Positions 8,040-14,795 of a stretch of 19,975 bases of DNA are shown one piece after another. Origin of the DNA: Pseudomonadota bacterium (GTDB lineage: Bacteria > Pseudomonadota > Alphaproteobacteria > Rhizobiales > Hyphomicrobiaceae); the NCBI GenBank assembly GCA_023430315.1, contig JAEZAW010000023.1, forward strand, positions 1-19,975. Reading direction: 5' to 3'. Position 1 is the first letter of the stretch. Each line of letters starts with the position of its first letter. The notes beneath the pieces are model-generated. The model saw only the letters and a program-made list of their open reading frames with translations, was not told where the DNA came from and ran no database searches. Position numbers and translations under genes: made by a program.

Positions 8040-9281
8040 TCATGCCGCGGCGCGGGCTAGGTAGGTGGCCAAGTGCGCGATAAGATCCTCGGCATCGTCG
8101 GCCGCGCCGTCGATGAATGACGATTTGCGTCGCCGCATGAAGGGAAGGCCCATGACGTACATGCCGGGCGCGTCGACAATGCCGCCATCATGTCGAATTC
8201 GGCCCTTGGCATCGAGCACGGGCACATCGAGCCAGGCATAGTCGGCCCGAAAGCCGGTTGCCCAGATGACCGTCTCAATGCGGCTGGACCGCAAGTCCAG
8301 GCTCAGTTGAATGTCGCGCCCGAGGCGTGTCGGCTCGAATCTGGTGACTGGTTCGCTAGTCTCTATGCGTTCATCTTCGCCAACCCAGGCGTCGATGGCG
8401 TCGAGTAGCCGGTTCATCTTCAGATCGGCGAGCGTGCAGTGGTTGCGGAGAGCTCCAGAGAATTTCGCCGTCGCGCCGTCGACTGCGACGAGTCTTCCGA
8501 CGATCTCGACGCCCGCTGCCTGCAACGCGTTGAGGTCGATCGTCTCACGCTCCGGCGTGCCGATGAGCTGCGGCGACGGCAGCCGGCGAGCGCGGGCGAG
8601 ATCATCGATCTGATCGAACCGGACATCCATCAAGCCGATGGCGTCCATCCACCAGTTGATGTCCCGACCCCTGTAGGTTCGCGGCAAGCGGACATGCTCA
8701 CCGACGCACAAAGTAACGTCGCGTCCCGCGGCGCGGATCTCGCGGGCGAGCTGAACCCCAGTCGCAGAGGCGCCGACGATCATCACTCCACTCGCGGGCA
8801 ACTCATGCGGCGAGCGGTATTGGAATGGGGTGATGCTTGCGATGCCTTTCGGCAGGCGATCAGCCAAGTCCGGCATGATGGGCACGCCGCACGCGCCGGT
8901 GGCAATGACGACGCAACGGCATCCCCAGACGCCACGGTTGGTGGTCACCACGTAGCCGCCCGGTGCTCGGCTCACGCAAAGCACGGATGAGTTAGCCACG
9001 ACCGGGGCGGCGATCCGACTTGCGTAAGACGTCAAATAGGTGACGACCTCCATCATTGTCATGTAGCCGTGCGGATCAGGCCCGGCGTAGGCGAAGTCCG
9101 GCAGTCGGCTTTGCCAATTCGGGGTCAGGAGACGGAGCGAGTCCCACCTCTCGGTCTGCCAGGAGTTGGCGATCTCGCCTCGCTCGAGCACGACGTGGTC
9201 AATGCCCGATTGGGCAAGATGCCAACTCACCGCGAGTCCGCAGTGGCCGGCGCCTATCACGACGGTCGTAACATGCCTCAC
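8040..9281 (-). CDS. Flavin-containing monooxygenase (CzcO/FMO-like, NAD(P)H-dependent)
   Basis: A 413-residue two-dinucleotide-fold flavoprotein. The FAD-binding motif is VVIGAGHCGLAVSWHL (GxGxxG at 10-15). The NAD(P)H-binding motif is MIVGASATGVQLAREI (170-175). The conserved ATG-type motif before the C-terminal segment is IWATGFRADY (about 339-348). WDSLRLLTPNWQSRLP is characteristic of the family. Such enzymes insert oxygen into nucleophilic N or S centres or carry out Baeyer-Villiger oxidation; the substrate here is unknown. Start is GTG at 9281, supported by AGGAGGGGAG upstream. It lies 31 bp after the OsmC gene and 12 bp before the oxidoreductase-MaoC gene, all on the same strand, so co-transcription is very likely. 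Confidence 0.9.
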   Translation of the reverse strand: MRHVTTVVIGAGHCGLAVSWHLAQSGIDHVVLERGEIANSWQTERWDSLRLLTPNWQSRLPDFAYAGPDPHGYMTMMEVVTYLTSYASRIAAPVVANSSVLCVSRAPGGYVVTTNRGVWGCRCVVIATGACGVPIMPDLADRLPKGIASITPFQYRSPHELPASGVMIVGASATGVQLAREIRAAGRDVTLCVGEHVRLPRTYRGRDINWWMDAIGLMDVRFDQIDDLARARRLPSPQLIGTPERETIDLNALQAAGVEIVGRLVAVDGATAKFSGALRNHCTLADLKMNRLLDAIDAWVGEDERIETSEPVTRFEPTRLGRDIQLSLDLRSSRIETVIWATGFRADYAWLDVPVLDAKGRIRHDGGIVDAPGMYVMGLPFMRRRKSSFIDGAADDAEDLIAHLATYLARAAA

Positions 9282-9312
9282 GACGTTCGCTCCCCTCCTG
9301 GTGCGCCTTCGA

Positions 9313-9885
9313 TCAGCCGACAGTGACGTGAACTTCGGTCGGGTTGGTGATGATGTCGAAAACGGCTGACCGCTTTTGCGATTGAGCGACTAACGCGGCG
9401 ATTTCGTCCTTGCTCGCGTCGGCCTTGATGTCGAAGTGGACACGGACAGCGCTGAAGCCGTTGCGCACGTCCTCGTCGATACCGAGGATGCCCTGCAGAT
9501 CCATGTCCGCTTCGAGCGTCGCCTTCACCGAGTGGATCTTGATGCCGCGGTTTTGTGCGACGGCGGCAACGCCAGCGGTCAAACAGCCGGCGAGACCTGC
9601 CAAGACGAGTTCGACAGGCGTGGGCGCCTTGTCCTCAGCTGCGAACACCTCGGGATGATCGGATTCGACCGAGAAGGTCTTGCTGCGCTTCTGCTCGCTT
9701 CCGAGGCCGAAAAAGTCACCGATCGTGGACCGGCTATGCGTTCCATAAGACCATTCGCACGAGGTGCGCCATTTGAAGGCGGCCGCTTCGGGCGCCTTGG
9801 TAAGGGCTTCCCGCGCGCCTAGCAAGGCGGCGACATTGACGCCATTGTCGGCACGAGCGGCTGAAATGGGAGAGATTGAGTTCAT
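9313..9885 (-). CDS. OsmC family protein lacking the second conserved cysteine
   Basis: A 190-residue OsmC/Ohr-fold protein. The core pattern is present: DHPEVFAAEDKAPTPVELVLAGLAGCLTAGVAAVAQNRG, with the conserved cysteine at C101, then the strand-rich C-terminal half ending FDIITNPTEVHVTVG. In peroxidase members a second cysteine (usually CPV) precedes this last strand. Here the sequence is KRSAVFD, with S173 at that place, so the classic two-cysteine peroxidase cycle is not expected unless C43 compensates. Many OsmC subgroups with RSPV-type sequences show this too. The ATG is preceded by AAGGAAGG. It is the first of three tightly spaced genes with the monooxygenase and the oxidoreductase-MaoC fusion, which suggests handling of an organic hydroperoxide or thiol intermediate, though this is only inference. 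Confidence 0.88.
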   Translation of the reverse strand: MNSISPISAARADNGVNVAALLGAREALTKAPEAAAFKWRTSCEWSYGTHSRSTIGDFFGLGSEQKRSKTFSVESDHPEVFAAEDKAPTPVELVLAGLAGCLTAGVAAVAQNRGIKIHSVKATLEADMDLQGILGIDEDVRNGFSAVRVHFDIKADASKDEIAALVAQSQKRSAVFDIITNPTEVHVTVG

Positions 9886-10020
9886 GGCAGTAATTCCTTC
9901 CTTTGGATGCAGATACTTGGCTTGAATAGGTCCGGCGCTTCTTCTGGTGCGCGCTGCCCGGCGCCGGCTCCGGGTGAAGCGTCAAGCGGCGGCAGTCACT
10001 CGCGGCTGCCGCTCGCACTG

Positions 10021-10296
10021 TCAAAATGGAGTGCGCGACCTGGCTCTGGCGTACGCCTCGTCGAGGCACGAGATCGCCGATGTGATGTGGTCACGCTCCA
10101 GACCGACATCGCGTAGAAGTCGCTCGTCTACGCTTTCGCTCCAACGTCTGCTCGCGCGCAAAGATCGCGAGACGAGCATTGTGCCGAGCCGCGTTCCAAG
10201 AGCCGCAATCGGCCGCAAGGGCAAGACTTGATCCATCCGGCCATGGATGGGCGGCGAGATCTGGTTTGATCTTCTGGATTCTATGCTCATGATCAT
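10021..10296 (-). CDS. Small DUF1127 domain protein
   Basis: A 91-residue basic protein. Its C-terminal half has the DUF1127 signature: RRWSESVDERLLRDVGLERDHI, matching the general form W-x-x-L-x-D-xx-L-x-D-I-G-L-x-R. The N-terminal part (about 1-45) is Pro/Arg/Leu-rich and not conserved in type. DUF1127 proteins are small arginine-rich alphaproteobacterial proteins, some of which have been linked to phosphate and carbon metabolism and RNA turnover. Two starts are possible, ATG at 10296 or 10290; upstream only a weak GCAGGG is visible. It lies 85 bp after the DUF4242 gene and 135 bp before OsmC. A nested inverted repeat (CGCTTC 9936-9941 with GAAGCG 9976-9981; CCCGG with CCGGG inside) follows it and might attenuate transcription into OsmC. 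Confidence 0.72.
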   Translation of the reverse strand: MIMSIESRRSNQISPPIHGRMDQVLPLRPIAALGTRLGTMLVSRSLRASRRWSESVDERLLRDVGLERDHITSAISCLDEAYARARSRTPF

Positions 10297-10381
10297 CTCA
10301 TCTGCCCTGCAAGCCGGATTTTGCTCTCATCAAAGCGGCACCAGCCTGTCGGCGGGACACACGGCCGGAGAAGCTGTAGCG

Positions 10382-10663
10382 TCACGCGCCCGCGGTGGTT
10401 GGATCGATCATCTTGCGCACCTCTGTGATGCGCGTGGCTGGAAACCCGCTGATTTCGGCGTGCTTCCGGATGATGCTCTCGTCCTTCGCCAGGTAGATGC
10501 AGAAGGTCTTATCGGCGGTGACGTAGCTGTGGACCCACTGGATGTCCGGGCCCAGGCTGCGCAACACCTCGTTCGATTTCTGTGCCGCCGACCGGAGCTG
10601 CTCGCGCTCAAAGCTGCCGACGCTTGGAATATTGCGTTCGATTACAAATTTACGGAGTGTCAT
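10382..10663 (-). CDS. DUF4242 domain protein
   Basis: A 93-residue protein starting MTLRKFVIERNIPSVGS. The pattern of an N-terminal strand, WVHSYVTADKTFCIYLAKDE and IRKHAEISGFPATRITEVRKMIDP matches the DUF4242 family, a small ferredoxin-like-fold domain also described as a nickel-binding-type fold in some annotations. No enzymatic activity is assigned. I chose ATG 10663 rather than the longer in-frame start at 10768, because GGAGG lies exactly 7 nt upstream and family similarity begins at this methionine. It is the first gene of the minus-strand series that continues with DUF1127, OsmC, the monooxygenase and the oxidoreductase-MaoC fusion. The promoter should lie in the 10664-11000 region, where an inverted repeat is seen at 10856-10877. 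Confidence 0.8.
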   Translation of the reverse strand: MTLRKFVIERNIPSVGSFEREQLRSAAQKSNEVLRSLGPDIQWVHSYVTADKTFCIYLAKDESIIRKHAEISGFPATRITEVRKMIDPTTAGA

Positions 10664-10855
10664 TGGTCGTCCTCCGGCGTTCTGCTGATCGTCAGCGTGG
10701 TCGCTGCGATGAGCACAACAAGCCAGATATTGGAGCGCGTGAGAATCAGCCGGGAGGACCAGCGACAATCCACCGAGTGCGGTATCGAGCCCACCACAAC
10801 CCTATGTTTCTGTGTCTAAATCACGAGAGCCCGGCGGCGCTCGCGTTTGTAATTG

Positions 10856-10877
10856 CGGTACCAGTACTGAAGTACCG
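10856..10877. promoter_or_regulatory. Inverted repeat, possible operator upstream of the DUF4242 gene
   Basis: CGGTAC (10856-10861) and GTACCG (10872-10877) are perfect inverted arms 10 bp apart, and the spacer begins with the palindrome CAGTACTG. It is 193 bp upstream of the DUF4242 start on that gene's promoter side. The dyad symmetry suits a dimeric regulator, but no known consensus is matched. Confidence 0.25.
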
Positions 10878-11097
10878 GTCGTGTCGTTCGCGGCAATCGT
10901 TGGGAAGTCAGCGACCGCCAATGGCGCATAACGGCAGACGGCGGAGTTGGGCAACTCGATCGTCGGGTCTTTGCGGTAAGAGGCGGCTCGCCTCCACGAG
11001 TGGGCATCGGTCGCGAGGAGTTGGGCTGACGTCAGCAACGGCATCACGCGACGTCGCGCGGCGCACTGTCAGTGTGGATGGGAACTTATCCTTCTGG

Positions 11098-11350
11098 CCC
11101 ATCTTAACCGGCGCCCAATGTCGGCTTTCGAGAGAGGAACGGACATGGCCGGAGGTCTGCAGTGGGTCAGAAGCTGCCGTTGGGTTTGTGCGGCGGCTTC
11201 CGGATTGGCGGCAATAGCGGACATTCCGGCGGATGCAATCGTTGAACTCGCTGCCGCGGACGTCGATGTCCGCTTTTGGGATGTTGCGTCCGCGCTGGGA
11301 CGCGATGCAGAGTTTGCAGACATTGGCGAGTTGAGAAGAAGGAGAGCAGT
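11098..11350. repeat. Dispersed intergenic repeat-like block (Hyphomicrobiales type)
   Basis: Variants of ATGTCCGCTTT or its complement recur in a short span: ATGTCGGCTTTC (11118-11129), GGACATG (11141-11147), AGCGGACATT (11216-11225) and ATGTCCGCTTTTGGG (11266-11280). The pattern, and the spurious peptides it gives (for example SGHVRSSLESRHW and IPKADIDVRG), resembles degenerate intergenic repeats I recall from Bradyrhizobium and relatives. Family membership is from memory; the internal recurrence is visible in the sequence. Confidence 0.45.
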
Positions 11351-11450
11351 TCATCCTGTGCTCTGTCCGCTACTCATTCGAGAGCAGTAGAGGCGCAATC
11401 GTCAGCTTTGCGCGAATCGCGGGCCTTCTCGGCCTCTGCTGCGCCTGCAA

Positions 11451-11918
11451 CTAACGAACCTTGATATGCTGATGGACATGCGGCTGGCGCTCGCCGTGCG
11501 AGTGCCGCGTGTGCTCGATCTCGGCAGGGATCACCATGAGACGCCCATGCCGCACGCCACGCTCAGCAATTACGCGCTCCGCTAGTCGCTCGACGTCGCC
11601 TGTGCGCCCCTTGAGCACGGCTACTTCCATGCAGCTATCGTGGTCGAGGGCAATGCGCATCGTCGCCACCGAGAGATCGTGCTGATCCTGATAGGCATGG
11701 GCAATGCGCTTCGGCAGCTCCCGCGTCCCTTGGTCATAGACATAGAGCACGGCAGCTACGCATTGCGACGCGGCTGAGGTGTCCGATCGCGTGTGAGCGA
11801 TGCCGGCACGGACAAGATCACGCACGGCCTCTGATCGGTTCTGATTGCCGCGCGATTGGGCAAGCTTGTCTATTTCTTCGGCAAGGGCGTCGTCGATCGT
11901 GATGGTGATGCGTTGCAT
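11451..11918 (-). CDS. nikR: NikR-family ribbon-helix-helix metal-responsive regulator with altered metal site
   Basis: A 155-residue regulator. The N-terminal ribbon-helix-helix (1-45) reads MQRITITIDDALAEEIDKLA with NRSEAVRDLV, almost identical in pattern to E. coli NikR and keeping E30 and D34. The C-terminal ACT-like domain contains DLSVAT, LDHDSCMEVAVLKG and VIAERGVRHG. Aligned to E. coli NikR, ligand Cys95 is kept (C96 here), but His76 is Q77, His87 is R88 and His89 is A90. The high-affinity square-planar nickel site is therefore incomplete. A C-terminal tail has six histidines between 136 and 151, which could supply another metal site. GAGG lies 5 nt before the ATG. The gene is divergent from a TonB-dependent receptor, with a consensus NikR palindrome between them, so autoregulation and control of the receptor are likely. 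Which metal it senses is uncertain. Confidence 0.9.
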   Translation of the reverse strand: MQRITITIDDALAEEIDKLAQSRGNQNRSEAVRDLVRAGIAHTRSDTSAASQCVAAVLYVYDQGTRELPKRIAHAYQDQHDLSVATMRIALDHDSCMEVAVLKGRTGDVERLAERVIAERGVRHGRLMVIPAEIEHTRHSHGERQPHVHQHIKVR

Positions 11919-11946
11919 GTTGGCCTCAGTGAGCCAGAACCGAACG

Positions 11947-11976
11947 AGTATGATCTTTTATCGTGGAACTCATACT
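11947..11976. promoter_or_regulatory. NikR-type operator, AGTATGA-N16-TCATACT
   Basis: AGTATGA (11947-11953) and TCATACT (11970-11976) are perfect inverted arms separated by exactly 16 bp. This contains the classical E. coli NikR site GTATGA-N16-TCATAC without mismatch. It lies 28 bp upstream of the nikR-like start and 53 bp upstream of the receptor start. The left arm overlaps TATGAT (11949-11954), which resembles a -10 box for the receptor gene, so binding would block transcription. Confidence 0.88.
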
Positions 11977-12029
11977 AGCCAGCTCCCTAGCGTTGTCGCC
12001 AGGGAAATGACGTTCGGGGTGGCTGGGAT

Positions 12030-14222
12030 ATGGGCAGGCGAGTTTGTTCGGCGTTCGCTATTTTTATTATGTCCGGTGGCATCGCCACTGCACAGCAAAC
12101 TCAGCAGTTGCCCGGCCTAATCGTTACAGCACCCGCAGCAAAGGCGAAGGCGAAAGCCAGGGCAAAAGCGCCGCCGCCGAGCACAGCTCCCGTTGCAAGC
12201 GATGCCCCTGCGGCCGCTCCACTCGCCGACGCGGCATCCACCTTCGGGCCGATCCTGGCGATCGATCCGCGCGGCAACGACGTGGGCATCGCGCAGTCGG
12301 CGAGCCAGGGTGTCGTCACGCGCGACGAGCTTCTCGCACAGCCCGCCTATCGCACGGGCGAGATGCTCGAGGCCGTGCCGGGCCTGATCGTGACGCAGCA
12401 CAGCGGCGAAGGGAAAGCCAACCAGTACTTCCTGCGCGGCTTCAATCTCGACCACGGGACCGACATCGCCATCACGATCGACGGCATGCCCGTCAACATG
12501 CGCACGCACGGCCATGGGCAGGGCTATGCGGACACGGCTTTCATGATCCCCGAGATCATGCGCGGCCTCTCCTACCGGAAGGGCCCGTACTTCGCTTCGG
12601 AGGGTGACTTCTCGTCAGCCGGTGCCATCCATCTCGATATCGTCGACCGCTTGGAGCGCAACTTCGGCCAGGGGGAGGTCGGGAGCTTCGGTCATCGCCG
12701 CGCGGTGGCGGGCATGTCAGCACCAGTCGGCGCGGACGGATCGATGCTGATCGCCGGCGAATTCGTGCACTTCGATGGGCCGTGGGATGTGAAGGAGGAC
12801 CTGCACAAGCTCAATGGCGTGATGCGCTTCTCGCGCGGCACTTACGCGAACGGCTTCGCGCTCACGGCCATGGCCTACTCGGGTGAGTGGAATGCGACCA
12901 GCCAGATACCGCAACGCGCCGTGGATAGCGGTCTCATCGACCGTTTCGGCTCACTCGACGCCTCCGACTATGGAAAAGCAGAGCGCTACTCTCTTTCGGC
13001 GCGCTGGAATGAGACCACCGACGTCACGGCGACGCGCGTCAATGCCTATGCCATCAAAAGCAACCTCGATCTGTTTCACAACTTCACCTACTTCCTCAAC
13101 GACCCCGTCAACGGCGATCAGTTCAAGCAGATGGACGATCGCGTGATCGTCGGCGCCAGCGCCAGCCGAACCTTCCTCGGGATGGCATTCGGTGTGAAGA
13201 GCGAGATCACGGTCGGCGTCCAGACACGCTATGACGACATCAAGGTCGGCCTCTTCAACACGCGCGAGCGCACGGTGCTCTCCACGGTGCGCGACGATCG
13301 CGTCAAAGAGGCGAGCGCAGGCGTGTTCGGCGAGAACACACTGCGCTGGACCAACTGGCTGCGGACGACAGTAGGACTTCGTGGCGATGTCTATTGGACG
13401 GACGTGGCGAGCAACCTCGTGGTCAACTCGGGCAAGGAGAGCGACGCCATCCTCAGTCCGAAGCTCGGCCTCGTGCTCGGTCCCTGGGCCGGAACCGAGC
13501 TCTACATGAATGCGGGCACGGGTTTTCATAGCAACGATGCGCGCGGCACGACGACGACGATCGATCCGGTCTCCGGCGATCCCGCGGAGAAGACGCCGTT
13601 CCTCGTGCGCTCGGAAGGTGCAGAGATCGGGCTGAGGTCTCAGCCCTGGCGTGGCTTCCTCAGCACGCTCTCGCTGTTCGTACTCGACTTCGACTCCGAG
13701 ATCGTCTTCATCGGCGATGCCGGCAACACCGAAGCGAGCCGTCCGAGCCGCCGCATTGGTGCAGAGTTCACGATCGACGCGAAGCTCACGCCTTGGCTCA
13801 CGCTGGACTTCGATGCAGCGTACACCCAGGCCCGTTTCAAAGAAGACGATCCCACCGCGTCGGGGCGCCGTATTCCTGGCGCTGTCGAGGGTGTGATCAG
13901 CGCCGGGCTGTCATTCCATGGTGTCTTCGGCGGATGGTTCGGCGGCGCGAAGGTGCGCTACTTCGGGCCGCGGCCTCTCATCGAGGACAACTCCGTGCGC
14001 TCGGAGTCGATGACCACGGTCTCGGCCCGCCTCAGCTACAAGTTCGATAATGGTTTGATTGTGCGTTTGGACGCCTTCAACCTGTTCGACGCGAAAGCCA
14101 GCCAGATCGACTACTACTACGCCTCGCGACTGCCCGGCGAGCCTGCTGGCGGTGTCGAGGACCTCCACTTTCATCCGCTGGAGCCACGATCGTTCCGCCT
14201 GTCAGCGACCATGCAGTGGTAG
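12030..14222 (+). CDS. TonB-dependent outer-membrane receptor, probably metal or metallophore uptake
   Basis: A 730-residue outer-membrane receptor. A signal peptide (1 to about 21, SGGIATA) is followed by a TonB-box-like GLIVTAP (29-35). Next comes an unusual Lys/Ala/Pro-rich linker (about 36-69) with alternating KAKAKARAK. The plug domain (about 85-205) has MLEAVPGLIVTQHSG, NQYFLRGFNLDHGTD and DGMPVNMRTHGHGQGYAD. The rest is a 22-strand-type barrel with alternating aromatic and polar strands ending in the terminal aromatic MQW, as barrel assembly requires. H160 and H162 in the plug could contact a metal. The ATG at 12030 starts the signal peptide directly; only a weak GGCTGGG precedes it. 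The NikR-type operator 53 bp upstream and the divergent nikR-like gene imply metal-repressed expression. The cargo may be nickel, cobalt or a chelate, but is not proven. Confidence 0.92.
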   Translation: MGRRVCSAFAIFIMSGGIATAQQTQQLPGLIVTAPAAKAKAKARAKAPPPSTAPVASDAPAAAPLADAASTFGPILAIDPRGNDVGIAQSASQGVVTRDELLAQPAYRTGEMLEAVPGLIVTQHSGEGKANQYFLRGFNLDHGTDIAITIDGMPVNMRTHGHGQGYADTAFMIPEIMRGLSYRKGPYFASEGDFSSAGAIHLDIVDRLERNFGQGEVGSFGHRRAVAGMSAPVGADGSMLIAGEFVHFDGPWDVKEDLHKLNGVMRFSRGTYANGFALTAMAYSGEWNATSQIPQRAVDSGLIDRFGSLDASDYGKAERYSLSARWNETTDVTATRVNAYAIKSNLDLFHNFTYFLNDPVNGDQFKQMDDRVIVGASASRTFLGMAFGVKSEITVGVQTRYDDIKVGLFNTRERTVLSTVRDDRVKEASAGVFGENTLRWTNWLRTTVGLRGDVYWTDVASNLVVNSGKESDAILSPKLGLVLGPWAGTELYMNAGTGFHSNDARGTTTTIDPVSGDPAEKTPFLVRSEGAEIGLRSQPWRGFLSTLSLFVLDFDSEIVFIGDAGNTEASRPSRRIGAEFTIDAKLTPWLTLDFDAAYTQARFKEDDPTASGRRIPGAVEGVISAGLSFHGVFGGWFGGAKVRYFGPRPLIEDNSVRSESMTTVSARLSYKFDNGLIVRLDAFNLFDAKASQIDYYYASRLPGEPAGGVEDLHFHPLEPRSFRLSATMQW

Positions 14223-14795
14223 GTCCAGTCGGCAGTTTCCACTTTGCGCTGGGAGCAGTGGGCGCTCTTAGCGCGCAGCATCTCAGTCTGGACGATCGAG
14301 GCGATGTCGGCAGACTTCCATGGACGCGCGGAGACGGAATTCGGACAATGCGAAGAACGCAGCGCACATACACGCCGCTGTTTCAACGCGAGAAATCAGC
14401 CCCGCATCTGGTTCGAGTGGACGCGGATGGATACGCTTGGACGACACGCGAAAATAGTGGGATGGCGCTACCGGGTGCGCCATTCGCGCAGAATGCTGTA
14501 ATCCCAATTTATTCGCAGCCCTACCGTGCCAGTCGGACGCAATGCCGTTTCGCGGCCCCTCGGTGATCTCTCGGCATTGAAAACACTGCGATCAGTGCTG
14601 CAAATCCGGTCGTTGCTGTCTCGCGGCGCAGCGCCTAGCTCACGCGCAGTAGCCGTGGCTTAAGTCCGTCTGCAAGCTAGCGCGGAGATTCGCGGATGTT
14701 CTCTTTTTCATGGCTTAGCTATGTATGAAGATCCGCGGTCTCATAGGCCGGCGCGGGATGTCATGGGGCGTGAGCAACAAAGCGGGAGCTTACAA
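14223..14795. other. Intergenic region, 573 bp, with a hairpin and a tRNA 3'-end repeat
   Basis: This separates the receptor from the CocE-type hydrolase. No frame has a ribosome site and recognisable product. A small GCGC-TCTTA-GCGC hairpin lies shortly after the receptor stop (about 14263-14275) without a T-run. At 14460-14485 there is a 9-bp hairpin that includes a copy of the tRNA-Arg 3' end. GGGAG at 14784-14788 is the ribosome site of the hydrolase. Confidence 0.45.
14460..14485. repeat. Hairpin containing a 15-bp copy of the tRNA-Arg 3' end (possible att-like repeat)
   Basis: CTACCGGGTGCGCCA at 14468-14482 is identical to the last 15 nt of the tRNA-Arg gene (425-439), in the same orientation. 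The match extends to 17 of 18 with one mismatch. Such tRNA-end duplications typically mark the outer end of an integrated element. However, GGATGGCGC (14460-14468) pairs with GCGCCATTC (14477-14485, one G-U), leaving loop TACCGGGT, so the sequence could instead be a stem-loop. No integrase gene is seen between the two copies. Confidence 0.4.

Larger units (their letters stand above)
10664..11450. other. Intergenic region, 787 bp, with an inverted repeat and a dispersed-repeat-like block
   Basis: No frame here shows a ribosome site together with a recognisable protein. Open frames over 11069-11390 on both strands appear to be translations of a repeat block described separately. At 10856-10877 the arms CGGTAC and GTACCG flank 10 bp that include the 8-bp palindrome CAGTACTG. 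The stretch 10880-11100 shows nothing I can identify. The part next to 10664 should contain the promoter of the DUF4242 gene. Confidence 0.5.

Noticed and set aside
10908..11390. Several overlapping small open frames on both strands
   Set aside because: They coincide with the repeat-like block, have no ribosome sites, and their peptides look like the repeat-derived artefacts seen in related genomes.
14722..14749. Second NikR-like half-site pair (GTATGA ... TCATAG) near the hydrolase
   Set aside because: The spacing is 12 bp rather than 16 and one arm has a mismatch, so it does not fit the operator geometry seen at 11947-11976.
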